Positions 42,743 through 52,157 of a stretch of DNA of 64,000 nucleotides are shown in pieces (position 1 is the first letter of the stretch; every line of letters starts with the position of its first letter). Under the pieces are notes generated by a model. It made no database searches. It was given only the letters and a program-made list of their open reading frames with translations, and was not told where the DNA came from. The stretch covers positions 1 to 64,000 of the forward strand of contig JALOBC010000007.1 in assembly GCA_023228465.1 (NCBI GenBank), given 5' to 3'. Source of the stretch: Dokdonella sp. (lineage in GTDB: Bacteria; Pseudomonadota; Gammaproteobacteria; Xanthomonadales; Rhodanobacteraceae). The position numbers and the translations under genes were made by a program.

Positions 42743-43234
42743 TCAGGTCACCCAGTCGAGGTGCGCTTCGTCCACCGACAAGGCTCGCCATTCGGATCGG
42801 TAGACCCGCAGACACGCGGCGCCGCCGGCTGGCAGGGTGACGATGGCGTCCTGGTCGAACTCGCGCGCGAAGGCATCCAGCGTCGCCAGGTCGAGTCCGG
42901 AGACGAACAGCGCATGCTCGCGCCAGGCGTCACCGGGAACGTGACCGATGCCGGGCAGCAGGCGACACGGCCAGCCGCGCAGGGCGCTGCGCAGCGCCTC
43001 GTGGCGAAGGCTGTTTTCCATGGGGGTCAATGGCTTGGCATGCGGATTGCCGGCGCTGATGAAGGCCGTCACGGGATCGGGGCGCTGCCAGGCCTGCACC
43101 GCCGGCGGCGCGACCTGGCCGATGCGCAGGGTACCGATGGCGCCGTCCGGCAGGGCGATGTCATAGTGGCTGGCGCGCCACGTCGCCAGCAGGCGCGCGA
43201 CACGTGCCGCGGGATCGGGCGACCAGCGGATCAC
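42743..43234 (-). CDS. DUF3293 protein
   Basis: This 163-residue protein matches DUF3293: AFISAGNPHAKPLTPMEN followed by the Arg-rich helix and ALFVSGLDLATLDAFAREFDQDAIV. The function is unknown. Its GTG start overlaps the stop of the kynurenine 3-monooxygenase gene (GTGA), so it is co-translated with the kynurenine genes. Confidence 0.75.
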   Translation of the reverse strand: MIRWSPDPAARVARLLATWRASHYDIALPDGAIGTLRIGQVAPPAVQAWQRPDPVTAFISAGNPHAKPLTPMENSLRHEALRSALRGWPCRLLPGIGHVPGDAWREHALFVSGLDLATLDAFAREFDQDAIVTLPAGGAACLRVYRSEWRALSVDEAHLDWVT

Positions 43235-44745
43235 GGCTGGAGCGTGGCCAGACGTTCGACCACCAGGGCGTCGGCGCGTGCCAGGTCGACCTGCTCGAGG
43301 CGAGCGTGGCCGGCGCACAGTTCGTGCAGCAGCGCATCCTGCACCTTGCCGCGGGCGAAGGCCTCGGCGTAGGGCATGCGTGTGAAGGTGACCATGGAAT
43401 AGCGCGGCATGAAATGCTGCGGATGGCGTTCGGCCAGCACGCGGCCCAGCGCGCGTCGCAGCAGGAAATCCGGATCGGCGACCGAATCGCGCATCTCGAT
43501 GTAGTTCTCCAGGGCCATCGCGCTGATGGCCTCGGCGTTCGGCTTGCGCCGGCGCTCGAACTCGGCGAATGCGCCCGCGGGGTCATGCGGGCGGGTTCCG
43601 ATCAGGTCGGCCAGTTCCACCGCGTCCTCGAATCCGCAGTTCATGCCCTGGCCGTGGAACGGCACCATGGCGTGCGCGGCGTCGCCCAGCAGTACGGCGC
43701 GGCCATCGACATGCCAGCGATCCAGGTAAAGGGTGGACAGCACGCCGATCGGGTGGTTGCTGAAGTCCTCGTCGAACCCCGGCAGCAGGGGCAGCAGGTC
43801 GGTGAACTCACGCTTGAAGAAGGCTCGCGCCGCGGCGGCATCCGGCAGGCTCGCAAAGCTCGGATCGCCCTCGCTGGCGAGGAACAGGGTGACGGTGAAG
43901 TTGCCTTCGGCGTTGGGCAGGGCGATGCACATGTAGTTGCCACGCGGCCAGATGTGCAGGGCATGGGGCTCGATGGCGAAGCGCGCCGGCCAGGGCCTGG
44001 CTGCAGGCGCGTCGCCTGCTGGCGTCAGCGCGGCGTGCTGCGCCTCGGTGAGCACTGGCTGCCCGGCGGGCGCCCCCGGGCCTGCGTTGCCGGACCCCGG
44101 GTCCCCGGGCGTGGATGGCTCGGCGCGCTCTGCCGGGATTTCCAGTTCCTTGTAGCCATGCCCCAGCGATTCGATACGCTCACCCAGCGGCGTCGCCGCG
44201 TGCATCGCCACGCGCAGCGCGGAACCGGCGCCATCGGCGCCGATCGCGTAGCGGCAGCCGTGCCAGACGCTGCCGCCGCTCCTTTCGTGGTGGAGCTCGA
44301 GGCGCACGCCCGCGTCGAAGCTGGCCCCGACCAGCCGGTGGCCGAAGTGGAAGCGCGCCCCGGCGCGCTCGGCGGCGTCGATCAGGGTGATGTTCAGGCG
44401 CCCGCGACTGAGCGACCAGATGACCTCGCTGTCGTCGCGCCCGTAGCGGAGCAGCTCGGCATGGCCATCGCGGTGGTGGACCATGCGCCCGCGCATCATC
44501 ACGGCCAGGCGCATCACCGCATCGGTGAGTCCGGCGCGACGCAGGCCCTCCAGGCCGCGCTCGGCCAGCGCCAGGTTGATCGAACGCCCACCTGCGTAGC
44601 CGGCCCGACGCGGATCGGGCCGTCGCTCGAACACCTCGACCGTCAGGCCGCGCTGGGCCAGCAGGGTGGCGAGCAGCGCGCCGACCAGGCCGGCACCGAC
44701 GATGGTGACGCGGTCAGCGGAATCAGGGTGCATTTTCGCGGGCAC
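43231..44745 (-). CDS. kmo: Kynurenine 3-monooxygenase
   Basis: This FAD enzyme hydroxylates L-kynurenine to 3-hydroxykynurenine using NADPH and O2. At 504 residues it shows the FAD-binding GAGLVG (~17-22), GGRSINLALAERG, and the second FAD motif AVLLGDAAHAMVPFHGQGMNCGFED (about 328-353). Residues ~208-252 form a Pro/Ala/Gly-rich insertion absent from typical KMO proteins. ATG 44733 (MHPDS) is an alternative start. It lies 54 bases after the kynureninase gene on the same strand. Confidence 0.95.
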   Translation of the reverse strand: MPAKMHPDSADRVTIVGAGLVGALLATLLAQRGLTVEVFERRPDPRRAGYAGGRSINLALAERGLEGLRRAGLTDAVMRLAVMMRGRMVHHRDGHAELLRYGRDDSEVIWSLSRGRLNITLIDAAERAGARFHFGHRLVGASFDAGVRLELHHERSGGSVWHGCRYAIGADGAGSALRVAMHAATPLGERIESLGHGYKELEIPAERAEPSTPGDPGSGNAGPGAPAGQPVLTEAQHAALTPAGDAPAARPWPARFAIEPHALHIWPRGNYMCIALPNAEGNFTVTLFLASEGDPSFASLPDAAAARAFFKREFTDLLPLLPGFDEDFSNHPIGVLSTLYLDRWHVDGRAVLLGDAAHAMVPFHGQGMNCGFEDAVELADLIGTRPHDPAGAFAEFERRRKPNAEAISAMALENYIEMRDSVADPDFLLRRALGRVLAERHPQHFMPRYSMVTFTRMPYAEAFARGKVQDALLHELCAGHARLEQVDLARADALVVERLATLQP

Positions 44746-44799
44746 CCGGCAGGTTCATCGGGACGCGCATGGACCGACAGTGCACGCCGCCCCCTTTCC

Positions 44800-46074
44800 T
44801 CACGCCCATTCGCGCACCGCGCGCACGAAGCGCACGCAGTCGGCGTGGCGGTTGTAGAGCGGGGTCGGCGCGGCGCGGATCACGTCCGGCTCGCGCCAGT
44901 CCACGATGATCCCGGCGGCGTGCAGGTGGTCGTGCAGGGCGCGCCCGGCGTCGCGCGGGCCTTTCACGCGCAGCGAAAGCTGGCAGCCGCGCCGCGCCGG
45001 TTCGGCGGGCGTGAGAATCTCCAGCACGTCGGCGGCGTGGCGGGCGATGAGGTCGGCAAGCCCCGCCGTCAGCGACTCGGACTTGGCGCGCAGCGCGGCC
45101 ATGCCCGCTTCACGGAAGATCGCCAGCGACACGCGCAGCGGTGCCAGCGCGAAGATCGGCGGATTGCTGAGCTGCCAGCCATCGGCGCCCCGCGCGGGCA
45201 CGAACTCCGCGCGCATCTGGAAGCGCGTGGCCGGGTCGTGGCCCCACCAGCCGGCCAGGCGCGGCAGGTCCGCGTCGGCATGGCGGTCGTGCACGAAGCA
45301 GCCGCCGATGGCGCCAGGCCCGGCGTTGAGGTACTTGTAGCTGCACCACACGGCGAAGTCGCAGCCGCTGTCGTGCAGCTGCAAGGGCAGGTTGCCGACC
45401 GCGTGGGCGAGGTCGAAGCCGACCCGGCAACCCTTGCGCCGGGCGGCAGCGGTGATGGCAGCGAGGTCGAAGACTTCGCCGCTGAGATACTGCACGCCGG
45501 GCAACAGCACCAGGGCGATGCGCTCGCCGTGCGCGTCGATGGCGCGCAGGATCGAATCCGGGGACAGCGTGCCGCCCGGCTCGTCGGCTTCAAGCTCCAG
45601 CAGCGCCGTGGCCGGGTCGTGGCCGTGGAAGCGGATCTGGGCGATCACCGCATGCTGGTCGGACGGGAAGGCGCCCTTCTCGATCAGGATGGCCGGGCGT
45701 TCGGCCGTGGGCTGGTAGAAGCTCGCCATCATCAGGTGCAGGTTCACCGTCAGCGAGTTCATCGCCACCACTTCGTGCGGCAAGGCGCCGACCACGGCGG
45801 CGAGATCGTCCCGCACGAATTCGTGGTAGGGCATCCATGGATGGCGCCCGCGGAAATGCCCTTCCACACCGAACTCGCGCCAGGCGTCCAGTTCCTCAAG
45901 CAGCGCCTCGCGCACCGGGCGCGGCTGCAGGCCGAGCGAATTGCCGCAGAAATAGGCCTGTTCGCCCGCCCCATGGCGCGGAATCAGGAAGCGCTCGCGA
46001 AACGATGCAAGCGGGTCGGCGGCGTCCAGCGCGCGGGCGCGCGCGGCCGCCTGGTCGAGGTCATGGGGGCTCAT
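44800..46074 (-). CDS. kynU: Kynureninase
   Basis: This 424-residue PLP enzyme cleaves kynurenine or 3-hydroxykynurenine to (3-hydroxy)anthranilate and alanine. The PLP lysine lies in WCSYKYLNAGPGAIGG, with AYFCGNSLGLQP at the N-terminus and GFDLAHAVGN for cofactor contacts. Its length matches bacterial KynU. It is in a cluster with kmo and an ACMSD-like gene, fitting tryptophan degradation. Confidence 0.95.
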   Translation of the reverse strand: MSPHDLDQAAARARALDAADPLASFRERFLIPRHGAGEQAYFCGNSLGLQPRPVREALLEELDAWREFGVEGHFRGRHPWMPYHEFVRDDLAAVVGALPHEVVAMNSLTVNLHLMMASFYQPTAERPAILIEKGAFPSDQHAVIAQIRFHGHDPATALLELEADEPGGTLSPDSILRAIDAHGERIALVLLPGVQYLSGEVFDLAAITAAARRKGCRVGFDLAHAVGNLPLQLHDSGCDFAVWCSYKYLNAGPGAIGGCFVHDRHADADLPRLAGWWGHDPATRFQMRAEFVPARGADGWQLSNPPIFALAPLRVSLAIFREAGMAALRAKSESLTAGLADLIARHAADVLEILTPAEPARRGCQLSLRVKGPRDAGRALHDHLHAAGIIVDWREPDVIRAAPTPLYNRHADCVRFVRAVREWA

Positions 46075-46090
46075 CGGCAGCTGCAACCGC

Positions 46091-46609
46091 TCATTGCGCC
46101 AGCGATGCAACGACGCTGTCGCAGCCGGCATCGAAGCTCGCGTTCCAACTGGCCGGGGTGGTCGCCAGCACCGGTCGGCGGCAACGCACCTCCACCACGA
46201 TGTTGCCGAGCAGGCGGAAGCTGTCGCGCACCTGGTAGCGCGTGCCGGCGCGCTGGACGAAATAGCGGTGGTCGTCAGCGCTGGAATGGCGGGTGTCGCT
46301 CTCATAGCCGTCCTGGGCGCGCGCGCGGCCGAGTTCGCCTTCGACGGTGGCGGCATAGCCGGACGCGGACGGCAGGCGGCGGGTCTTTACCGTGACATCC
46401 GCCGAATCGTTGCTGCCCTGGGCGCTGGGATCGGGCACCTGGAAGGCGATCGCCTGCGGATTGCCATCGGTCTTTTCCATGATGGCGATCCAGCCTGCCG
46501 GAACGCTGAAGTCCACGTTGCCTTCGTTCAGCGAGTAGGCGATGCGATCTTGCGCGAGGGCGCCGGTGGTGGCAAGGAGCAGCAGGCAGCAGGCGAGTTT
46601 CACGTTCAC
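46091..46609 (-). CDS. Small secreted protein of unknown function
   Basis: This 172-residue protein has a signal peptide (LACCLLLLATTGALAQ) and a beta-rich body (VDFSVPAGWIAIMEKTDG). Two cysteines (in VEVRCRRP and DAGCDSVV) could form a disulfide. The GTG start overlaps the stop of the ACMSD-like gene, so it belongs to the kynurenine operon. The family was not recognised. Confidence 0.65.
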   Translation of the reverse strand: MNVKLACCLLLLATTGALAQDRIAYSLNEGNVDFSVPAGWIAIMEKTDGNPQAIAFQVPDPSAQGSNDSADVTVKTRRLPSASGYAATVEGELGRARAQDGYESDTRHSSADDHRYFVQRAGTRYQVRDSFRLLGNIVVEVRCRRPVLATTPASWNASFDAGCDSVVASLAQ

Positions 46610-47625
46610 TCCTTTGCGTCGGTGAAGCGGGCGAGGGGTAGTCCCAGCCAGTCCAGTGCGGTGCCATGGAACAGGCGGGCGGTGTCCCGGGGTGCCAGGC
46701 CGAGCGCGGTGATGCCGCTGCCCGGTTCCTGTTCGCCCAGCGGGAAGGGGTAATCGGTACCCAGCATGACGCGGTCGACGCCGGCCACCTCCAGCAGATA
46801 GCGCAGCGCGGCCTCGTCATGCACGCACGAATCGAAATAGAAGCGCTCGAGGTAGTCGCGCGGGTTGCGCGCATTGTCCGTGGCGACCAGATCCGGGCGC
46901 ATGCGAAAGCCGTGTTCGATGCGGCCGATGGTGTAGGGGAACGCTCCGCCCCCATGCGCGAGGCAGATCTTCAGCCGCGGCAGGCGTTCCAGCACGCCGC
47001 CGAAGATCAGGCTGCAGGCCGCGCGTGACTGCTCGGCCGGCATGCCGACCAGCCAGGGCAGCCAGTACTTGGGCATCGATTCACGGCCCATCATGTCCCA
47101 GGGGTGCAGCAGGATGGCCGCGCCGAGGTCCGCTGCCGCCTCGAAAAACGGGAACAGTTCCGGGGCGTCGAGGTTCCAGTCGCCGCAATGCGATCCGATC
47201 TGCACGCCGGACAGGCCGAGCTGGTCGACGCAGCGCTCCATTTCCTGGATCGCCAGCGTCGGCGCCTGCAGCGGCACGGTGCCCACCGCCGCATAGTGGC
47301 GCGGATGGCGCCGGCATACCTCGGCCATGTGCTCGTTGAGGTGGCGATGCAGTTCCAGCGCCTGACTGGGTTTGGCCCAATAGGAGAACAGGACCGGCAC
47401 GGTCGAGATCACCTGCACGTCGACACCGAACCTTGCGTATTCGGCGATGCGCACCTCGGCGTCGAAGGCGTTGGCCCACACCTCGCGGAAGAACTTGCCG
47501 TCCTTGTAGATGCGGTGGCGGCCTTCCGAATTGACCATTACCGGGAAGCGGTTGTCGCCGTACTTGTCGGCAAGGTTCGGCCAATTCTCGGGCAGGATAT
47601 GTGCGTGGGTGTCGATTTTCAGCAT
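46606..47625 (-). CDS. Aminocarboxymuconate-semialdehyde decarboxylase (ACMSD)
   Basis: This 339-residue amidohydrolase-family decarboxylase has the metal motif HAH (MLKIDTHAHILPENWP), LHPWDMMG and the metal-binding Asp in GTDYPFPLG. ACMSD converts the product of 3-hydroxyanthranilate ring opening to 2-aminomuconate semialdehyde, steering tryptophan carbon to catabolism rather than quinolinate. The gene clusters with kynU and kmo. 3-hydroxyanthranilate dioxygenase, needed between kynureninase and this enzyme, is not in the window. Confidence 0.9.
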   Translation of the reverse strand: MLKIDTHAHILPENWPNLADKYGDNRFPVMVNSEGRHRIYKDGKFFREVWANAFDAEVRIAEYARFGVDVQVISTVPVLFSYWAKPSQALELHRHLNEHMAEVCRRHPRHYAAVGTVPLQAPTLAIQEMERCVDQLGLSGVQIGSHCGDWNLDAPELFPFFEAAADLGAAILLHPWDMMGRESMPKYWLPWLVGMPAEQSRAACSLIFGGVLERLPRLKICLAHGGGAFPYTIGRIEHGFRMRPDLVATDNARNPRDYLERFYFDSCVHDEAALRYLLEVAGVDRVMLGTDYPFPLGEQEPGSGITALGLAPRDTARLFHGTALDWLGLPLARFTDAKE

Positions 47626-47821
47626 CCAAAGAGTGTAGCGCGGATGCGTTGCGCGGCGTGGCGTGGCCGATGCGCCGCGCGCAGTGGCCAACCCGCGGAG
47701 CCCGCATCCGCGCGCCATGGTGCTTGGGTGGCCGGCCCGCTCGGGCTATGCTTGCAGGATTGCCTTTCGTCAGCGCCGGTCCCTTGCGGCCGGCGCCTTG
47801 CTTACCGTTCCCGGGTGCGCG

Positions 47822-50146
47822 ATGTCCATGTCCGCTGTTGGCGTTCCTGCACGCCATAAGAATGTAAACCGTGCAGAGGTTTGCGATCAGAATTTCATCG
47901 AGTTCGTGAAGGGATGGAGCGGTCGGTCCGTGGCTGCCGCCCCGGCCCTGGATGCGCCCGTGCTGCCCGGCAGCCGGTGCTCGCGCCGGGACTTCGAGGC
48001 GCTGTTCGAATCCCAGCTCATCTCGCGCCATCTCGATCTCATGGCACGCGTGCTGCGGGTGCAGAACAAGGTGTTCTACACCATCGGCTCCAGCGGCCAT
48101 GAGGGCAACGCCATGGTGGCGCGCCTGACGCGGCATACCGATCCGGCCTTCCTGCACTACCGCAGCGGTGCCTTCATGGCCGAGCGCTGCAGGAAGCTCC
48201 CGGACATGGACCCGGTGATGGATTCGGCGCTGTCCTTCGCCGCCAGCGCGCAAGACCCGGCTTCGGGTGGCCGGCACAAGGTGTGGGGCAGCAAGCCGCT
48301 GTGGGTCATTCCGCAGACCTCGACCATCGCCTCGCACCTGCCCAAGGCGCTGGGGACCGCAGTGGCCATCGAGCAGGCGCGGCGCATCGGCCACACCTTG
48401 CCGGTGCCGCAAGATGCCATCGCCATCTGCTCGTTTGGCGACGCCTCGGCCAACCACGCCATGGCGCAGACCGCTTTCAACGCGGCGGCCTGGACGGCCT
48501 ACCAGAAGCTGCCGGCGCCGGTCCTGTTCGTGTGCGAGGACAACGGCATCGGCATTTCGGTGAAGACGCCCAACGACTGGATCCACGCCAGCTTCAGCGC
48601 GCGGCGCGACCTCGACTATTTCCAGGCCGACGGGCTGGATCTTGCCGCCGGCTACGCGCAGGTGGCGAATGCCGTGGACCACGTGCGCCGCACGCGCCGG
48701 CCGACCTTCCTGCACCTGCGCACCACGCGCATCATGGGTCACGCCGGCACCGATTTCGAAATCGAGTGGCGCAGCTTCGAGGAGCTGATGGCGGTGGAGG
48801 CGACCGATCCACTGCTGCGTTCGACCGCCATCGCGCTCGAGGCCGGCCTGCACACGCGGGACTCGCTGCTGGCGATGTACGAGGCGCTGCGGGCCCGCTG
48901 CTTTGCTGCTGCCGAGGAGGCCGATCGTCGCCCCCGGCTGACCACGCTGGCCGAGGTGATGGCGCCGCTCGCGCCCTACACGCCGGACAAGGTCGCCGCC
49001 GAAGCGGCACGTGCCGACTACGGCGAGCGCCGCGAGGCCGCCTTCGGGGGTGCCGACCGGCTGCCGGAGAAGCTGCCGCCCCGCCACCTGGCCATCCAGA
49101 TCAACCACGCCCTGCACGATCTGTTCTGCAAGTATCCGCAGGCCCTGCTGTTCGGCGAGGACGTGGCGCAGAAGGGCGGCGTCTATACCGTGACCAGGGG
49201 CCTGCACAAGACTTTCCGCAATGCGCGCGTATTCAACACGCTGCTCGATGAAACCATGATCCTGGGCCTCGCCCAGGGCTACGCCAACATGGGCATGCTG
49301 CCGATTCCCGAAATCCAGTACCTGGCCTATTTCCACAACGCCTGCGACCAGATCCGCGGCGAGGCGGCAAGCCTGCAGTTCTTCTCCAACGACCAGTACC
49401 GCAATCCCATGCTGGTGCGCATCGCCGGGCTGGGCTACCAGCGCGGATTTGGCGGGCATTTCCACAACGACAACTCGATCGCCGCGCTGCGCGACATTCC
49501 CGGCCTGGTGGTCGGCTGCCCGAGCCGCGGCGACGATGCCGTGGAAATGCTGCGCACGCTGGCCGCGCTGGCCAGGGTGGACGGGCGCGTGGCGGTGTTC
49601 CTGGAGCCGATCGCGCTCTACATGGCCAAGGATCTGTATGCCCCGGGCGACGGTGAGTGGCTGACCCATTACCCGCCGCCGAACCAGGCCATGCCGCTGG
49701 GCGAGGGCCGGGTCTATGACGGCAGTGCATCGGGGCAGCCCCCGGGCGCGAGTCCCGGGCCGTCCGATCTCACCATCTTCACCTACGGCAACGGCGTCCC
49801 GATGAGCCTGCGCGCGGCGCGCAGCATCGCGGCCACGCATGGCTGGCAGGTGCGCGTGGTGGACCTGCGCTGGCTGGTGCCGCTCAACGCCGCCTTCATC
49901 GCAGCCCAGGCGCAAGCCGCCCGGCGCATCCTGGTGGTCGATGAGGGGCGCCAGTCGGCCGGCGTCGGCGAAGGCGTCATCACGGCCATCGTCGAGGCCG
50001 GCGCGGGTGCCAGGCCGCTGCGCCGGGTGGTGGGTGCCGATACCTACACGCCGCTGGCCGGTGCGGCCTTCCTGGTGCTGCCGGACGAGGCCGACATCGT
50101 GGCCGCTGCCGATGCGCTGGCACAGGCGGACGTCGCCGCCGCGTAG
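47822..50146 (+). CDS. Fused alpha-beta E1 of a 2-oxoacid dehydrogenase
   Basis: This ~774-residue protein joins an E1-alpha-like half (ThDP-binding GDASANHAMAQTAFNAA, residues ~200-240) to an E1-beta-like half (LLFGEDVAQKGGVYTVTRGL and PEIQYLAYFHNACDQIRGE). The order and sequence match branched-chain 2-oxoacid dehydrogenase E1, usually two genes. It decarboxylates branched-chain 2-oxoacids in complex with E2 and E3, which are not nearby. It is divergent from the ACMSD gene. The N-terminal ~30 residues may not be translated. Confidence 0.88.
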   Translation: MSMSAVGVPARHKNVNRAEVCDQNFIEFVKGWSGRSVAAAPALDAPVLPGSRCSRRDFEALFESQLISRHLDLMARVLRVQNKVFYTIGSSGHEGNAMVARLTRHTDPAFLHYRSGAFMAERCRKLPDMDPVMDSALSFAASAQDPASGGRHKVWGSKPLWVIPQTSTIASHLPKALGTAVAIEQARRIGHTLPVPQDAIAICSFGDASANHAMAQTAFNAAAWTAYQKLPAPVLFVCEDNGIGISVKTPNDWIHASFSARRDLDYFQADGLDLAAGYAQVANAVDHVRRTRRPTFLHLRTTRIMGHAGTDFEIEWRSFEELMAVEATDPLLRSTAIALEAGLHTRDSLLAMYEALRARCFAAAEEADRRPRLTTLAEVMAPLAPYTPDKVAAEAARADYGERREAAFGGADRLPEKLPPRHLAIQINHALHDLFCKYPQALLFGEDVAQKGGVYTVTRGLHKTFRNARVFNTLLDETMILGLAQGYANMGMLPIPEIQYLAYFHNACDQIRGEAASLQFFSNDQYRNPMLVRIAGLGYQRGFGGHFHNDNSIAALRDIPGLVVGCPSRGDDAVEMLRTLAALARVDGRVAVFLEPIALYMAKDLYAPGDGEWLTHYPPPNQAMPLGEGRVYDGSASGQPPGASPGPSDLTIFTYGNGVPMSLRAARSIAATHGWQVRVVDLRWLVPLNAAFIAAQAQAARRILVVDEGRQSAGVGEGVITAIVEAGAGARPLRRVVGADTYTPLAGAAFLVLPDEADIVAAADALAQADVAAA

Positions 50147-50163
50147 GTGTCCGCGTGCGCCGC

Positions 50164-51495
50164 TCAGGCAAGCGGCAGCGCCAGCGTGGCGACCAGGCCG
50201 CCGCCCTCGCGCGGATGGAAGCGCAGCGTGCCGCCGAAGCGGGTGCTGATGGCCTGCACGATCGAAAGTCCCAGGCCCGCGCCATCGCCCTGGCTGCGGC
50301 CCTGGTCGCCGCGCCAGAAGCGCTGGCCGAGGTGGGCAACCTGTTCGGGTGCCAGCCCGGGGCCGCGGTCGGCAATGTCGATCAGGCAACGCCGTGCCGC
50401 CGCGTCGCGGCGCACCGTCACGCTGACGCTGCTGCCTTGCGGCGAGTAGCGCAGGGCGTTGTCGATCAGGTTGCCCAGGGCGCTGGCCAGCATGGATCGC
50501 GGGATCGTGCAGGCACAGTCGGCGCCGCCGGCGTCGAACGTGATGCGTGCGCGGGCCGTGGCGTCGCAGCGCGCCAGCAGCTCGTCGATCAGGCCGCATA
50601 CGGAAGTGCAGGCGTCATCGTCCGCGGCCGGCGCATCGCTGCGTGCCAGCAGCATCATCTGTTCCAGCGTATGGCGCAGGCGGCGCACGCCTTCACCGGC
50701 CTGGCTCAGCGCGGCTTGCGCCGGCGCGCCATGGGTCATGCGGGCGACCTGCAGATGGGTATCGATGGCGGTCAGCGGCGTGCGCAGTTCGTGCGCTGCG
50801 GCATCGGTGAAGGCGCGCTGGGCGGCCAGGGCGCGCGCCAGGCGGGCCAGCAGGTCGTTCATGGCGCCGATGACGGGTTCCAGCTCGCGGGGCGCACGCC
50901 CGCCTTCGAGCGGGCGGGTAGCGTCCGCGCGGCGGCGCGCCAGTGTCTGGCGCAGCGCATCGAGCGGTGCCAGGCCGCGGCCGATGCCGATCCACAGCGC
51001 GATCAGGCCGCCGGCCACGGCGATCGCGAACGGGATGCCGGTGGCATGCAGCATCGCGCGGGTCAGCTTGCCGCGCCGGTCGACGCGATCGGCAGTCATC
51101 ACCTGGTAGCCGCGCGCATCGTCGAGTACGTAGAGGCGCCAGGCTTCGCCGTCCACTTCGCGGGTGCTGTAGCCGGGGGGTGGCGAATCCATGGTCGAGT
51201 AGGGGCCGCCTTCGGTCTGCGCGAGGATGGTGCCCTGCAGGGAACGCACCTCGCAGGCGATGCCGCTGGCGCCGCTGACGCGGATGACGTCCGCCCAGTG
51301 CTGGGGCGGTGCATCGGGCGTGAGCGCGGTGCGCTGCAGCAGCCCGGACACCATGCGCGCGGACATCGCCAGGCGCTCGTCCAGCAACTGGTCGAGGTTG
51401 GCCTGCACGCCGCGGATCATCGAGGCGGCGGCCACCGCCCACAGCGCAACCAGGGCAATGCCGGCGATCAGCACCGCGCGCAGGCGCAGGCTCAT
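50164..51495 (-). CDS. QseC-like sensor histidine kinase
   Basis: This 443-residue kinase has two transmembrane helices (~6-26 and ~152-172) flanking a ~125-residue periplasmic sensor region, then a HisKA domain with the phospho-acceptor H235 (AAAHELRTPLTA) and a HATPase domain (NLIDNALRYS, DRGPGL, GAGLGLSIV). It overlaps the response-regulator gene by ATGA. Signals for QseC/PmrB-like kinases vary (cations, catecholamines); none is shown here. Confidence 0.92.
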   Translation of the reverse strand: MSLRLRAVLIAGIALVALWAVAAASMIRGVQANLDQLLDERLAMSARMVSGLLQRTALTPDAPPQHWADVIRVSGASGIACEVRSLQGTILAQTEGGPYSTMDSPPPGYSTREVDGEAWRLYVLDDARGYQVMTADRVDRRGKLTRAMLHATGIPFAIAVAGGLIALWIGIGRGLAPLDALRQTLARRRADATRPLEGGRAPRELEPVIGAMNDLLARLARALAAQRAFTDAAAHELRTPLTAIDTHLQVARMTHGAPAQAALSQAGEGVRRLRHTLEQMMLLARSDAPAADDDACTSVCGLIDELLARCDATARARITFDAGGADCACTIPRSMLASALGNLIDNALRYSPQGSSVSVTVRRDAAARRCLIDIADRGPGLAPEQVAHLGQRFWRGDQGRSQGDGAGLGLSIVQAISTRFGGTLRFHPREGGGLVATLALPLA

Positions 51496-52157
51496 GACCG
51501 GCGCCAACCGAGGCGGTAGCCCAGGCCGCGCCGCGTTTCGATGGCGGCGCTGCCGAGCTTGCGGCGGATGTTGTGGATGTGCACGTTGAGTGCATTGCTG
51601 GCGGCGCCGCCTTCGAGGCCGTAGATGCGCTCGTGCAGGGTGTCCGCGCTCAGCCAGCGCCCGCTGCCGTCGGCAAGCTGGGCGAGGATGTCGATTTCCC
51701 GGCGCGAAAGTTCCACCGCTTCGCCATCCAGCCAGGCCAGGCCGCTGGCCGGGTCGAGCCGCAGCGGACCGGCCTCGATCAGCGGCGCGGCGCGCCCCTG
51801 CGCGCGGCGCACCAGGGCGTGCAGGCGGGCGGCGAGTTCGCGCAGGTCGAAGGGCTTGGTGAGATAGTCGTCGGCGCCGGCATGCAGGCCGGCGAGGCGG
51901 TGCTCGATGGCGTCACGCGCCGTCAGCACCAGTACCGGCAGGTCGGGCTCGACGGTGCGCAAGGCAGCCAGCAGGTCCAGGCCATCGCAGTCGGGCAGGC
52001 CCAGGTCGAGTACCAGCGCATCGAAGCCGGATTCGGCGTGGGCTGCCGTGGCCGCCCGGCCGTTCGCTGCATGCACGCAGGCCAGGCCATGGGCACGCAG
52101 GCCGGCGACGATGCCGCTCGCGATCAGGCGGTCGTCCTCGACCAGCAACACGCGCAT
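51492..52157 (-). CDS. OmpR/QseB-family response regulator
   Basis: This 221-residue regulator has a receiver domain with acidic pocket D8/D9 and phospho-acceptor D51 (LVLDLGLPDCDG), and a C-terminal winged helix with NALNVHIHNIRRKLG and RGLGYRL. It pairs with the adjacent kinase. A PmrA/QseB-style direct repeat lies 354 bases upstream in front of the divergent thiol-redox genes and may be its target. Confidence 0.93.
   Translation of the reverse strand: MRVLLVEDDRLIASGIVAGLRAHGLACVHAANGRAATAAHAESGFDALVLDLGLPDCDGLDLLAALRTVEPDLPVLVLTARDAIEHRLAGLHAGADDYLTKPFDLRELAARLHALVRRAQGRAAPLIEAGPLRLDPASGLAWLDGEAVELSRREIDILAQLADGSGRWLSADTLHERIYGLEGGAASNALNVHIHNIRRKLGSAAIETRRGLGYRLGWRRS

Noticed and set aside
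47081-50599. Minus-strand frame of over 1100 residues opposite the oxoacid dehydrogenase
   Set aside because: Only codon-bias shadowing; the plus strand carries ThDP motifs and the E1 fold.
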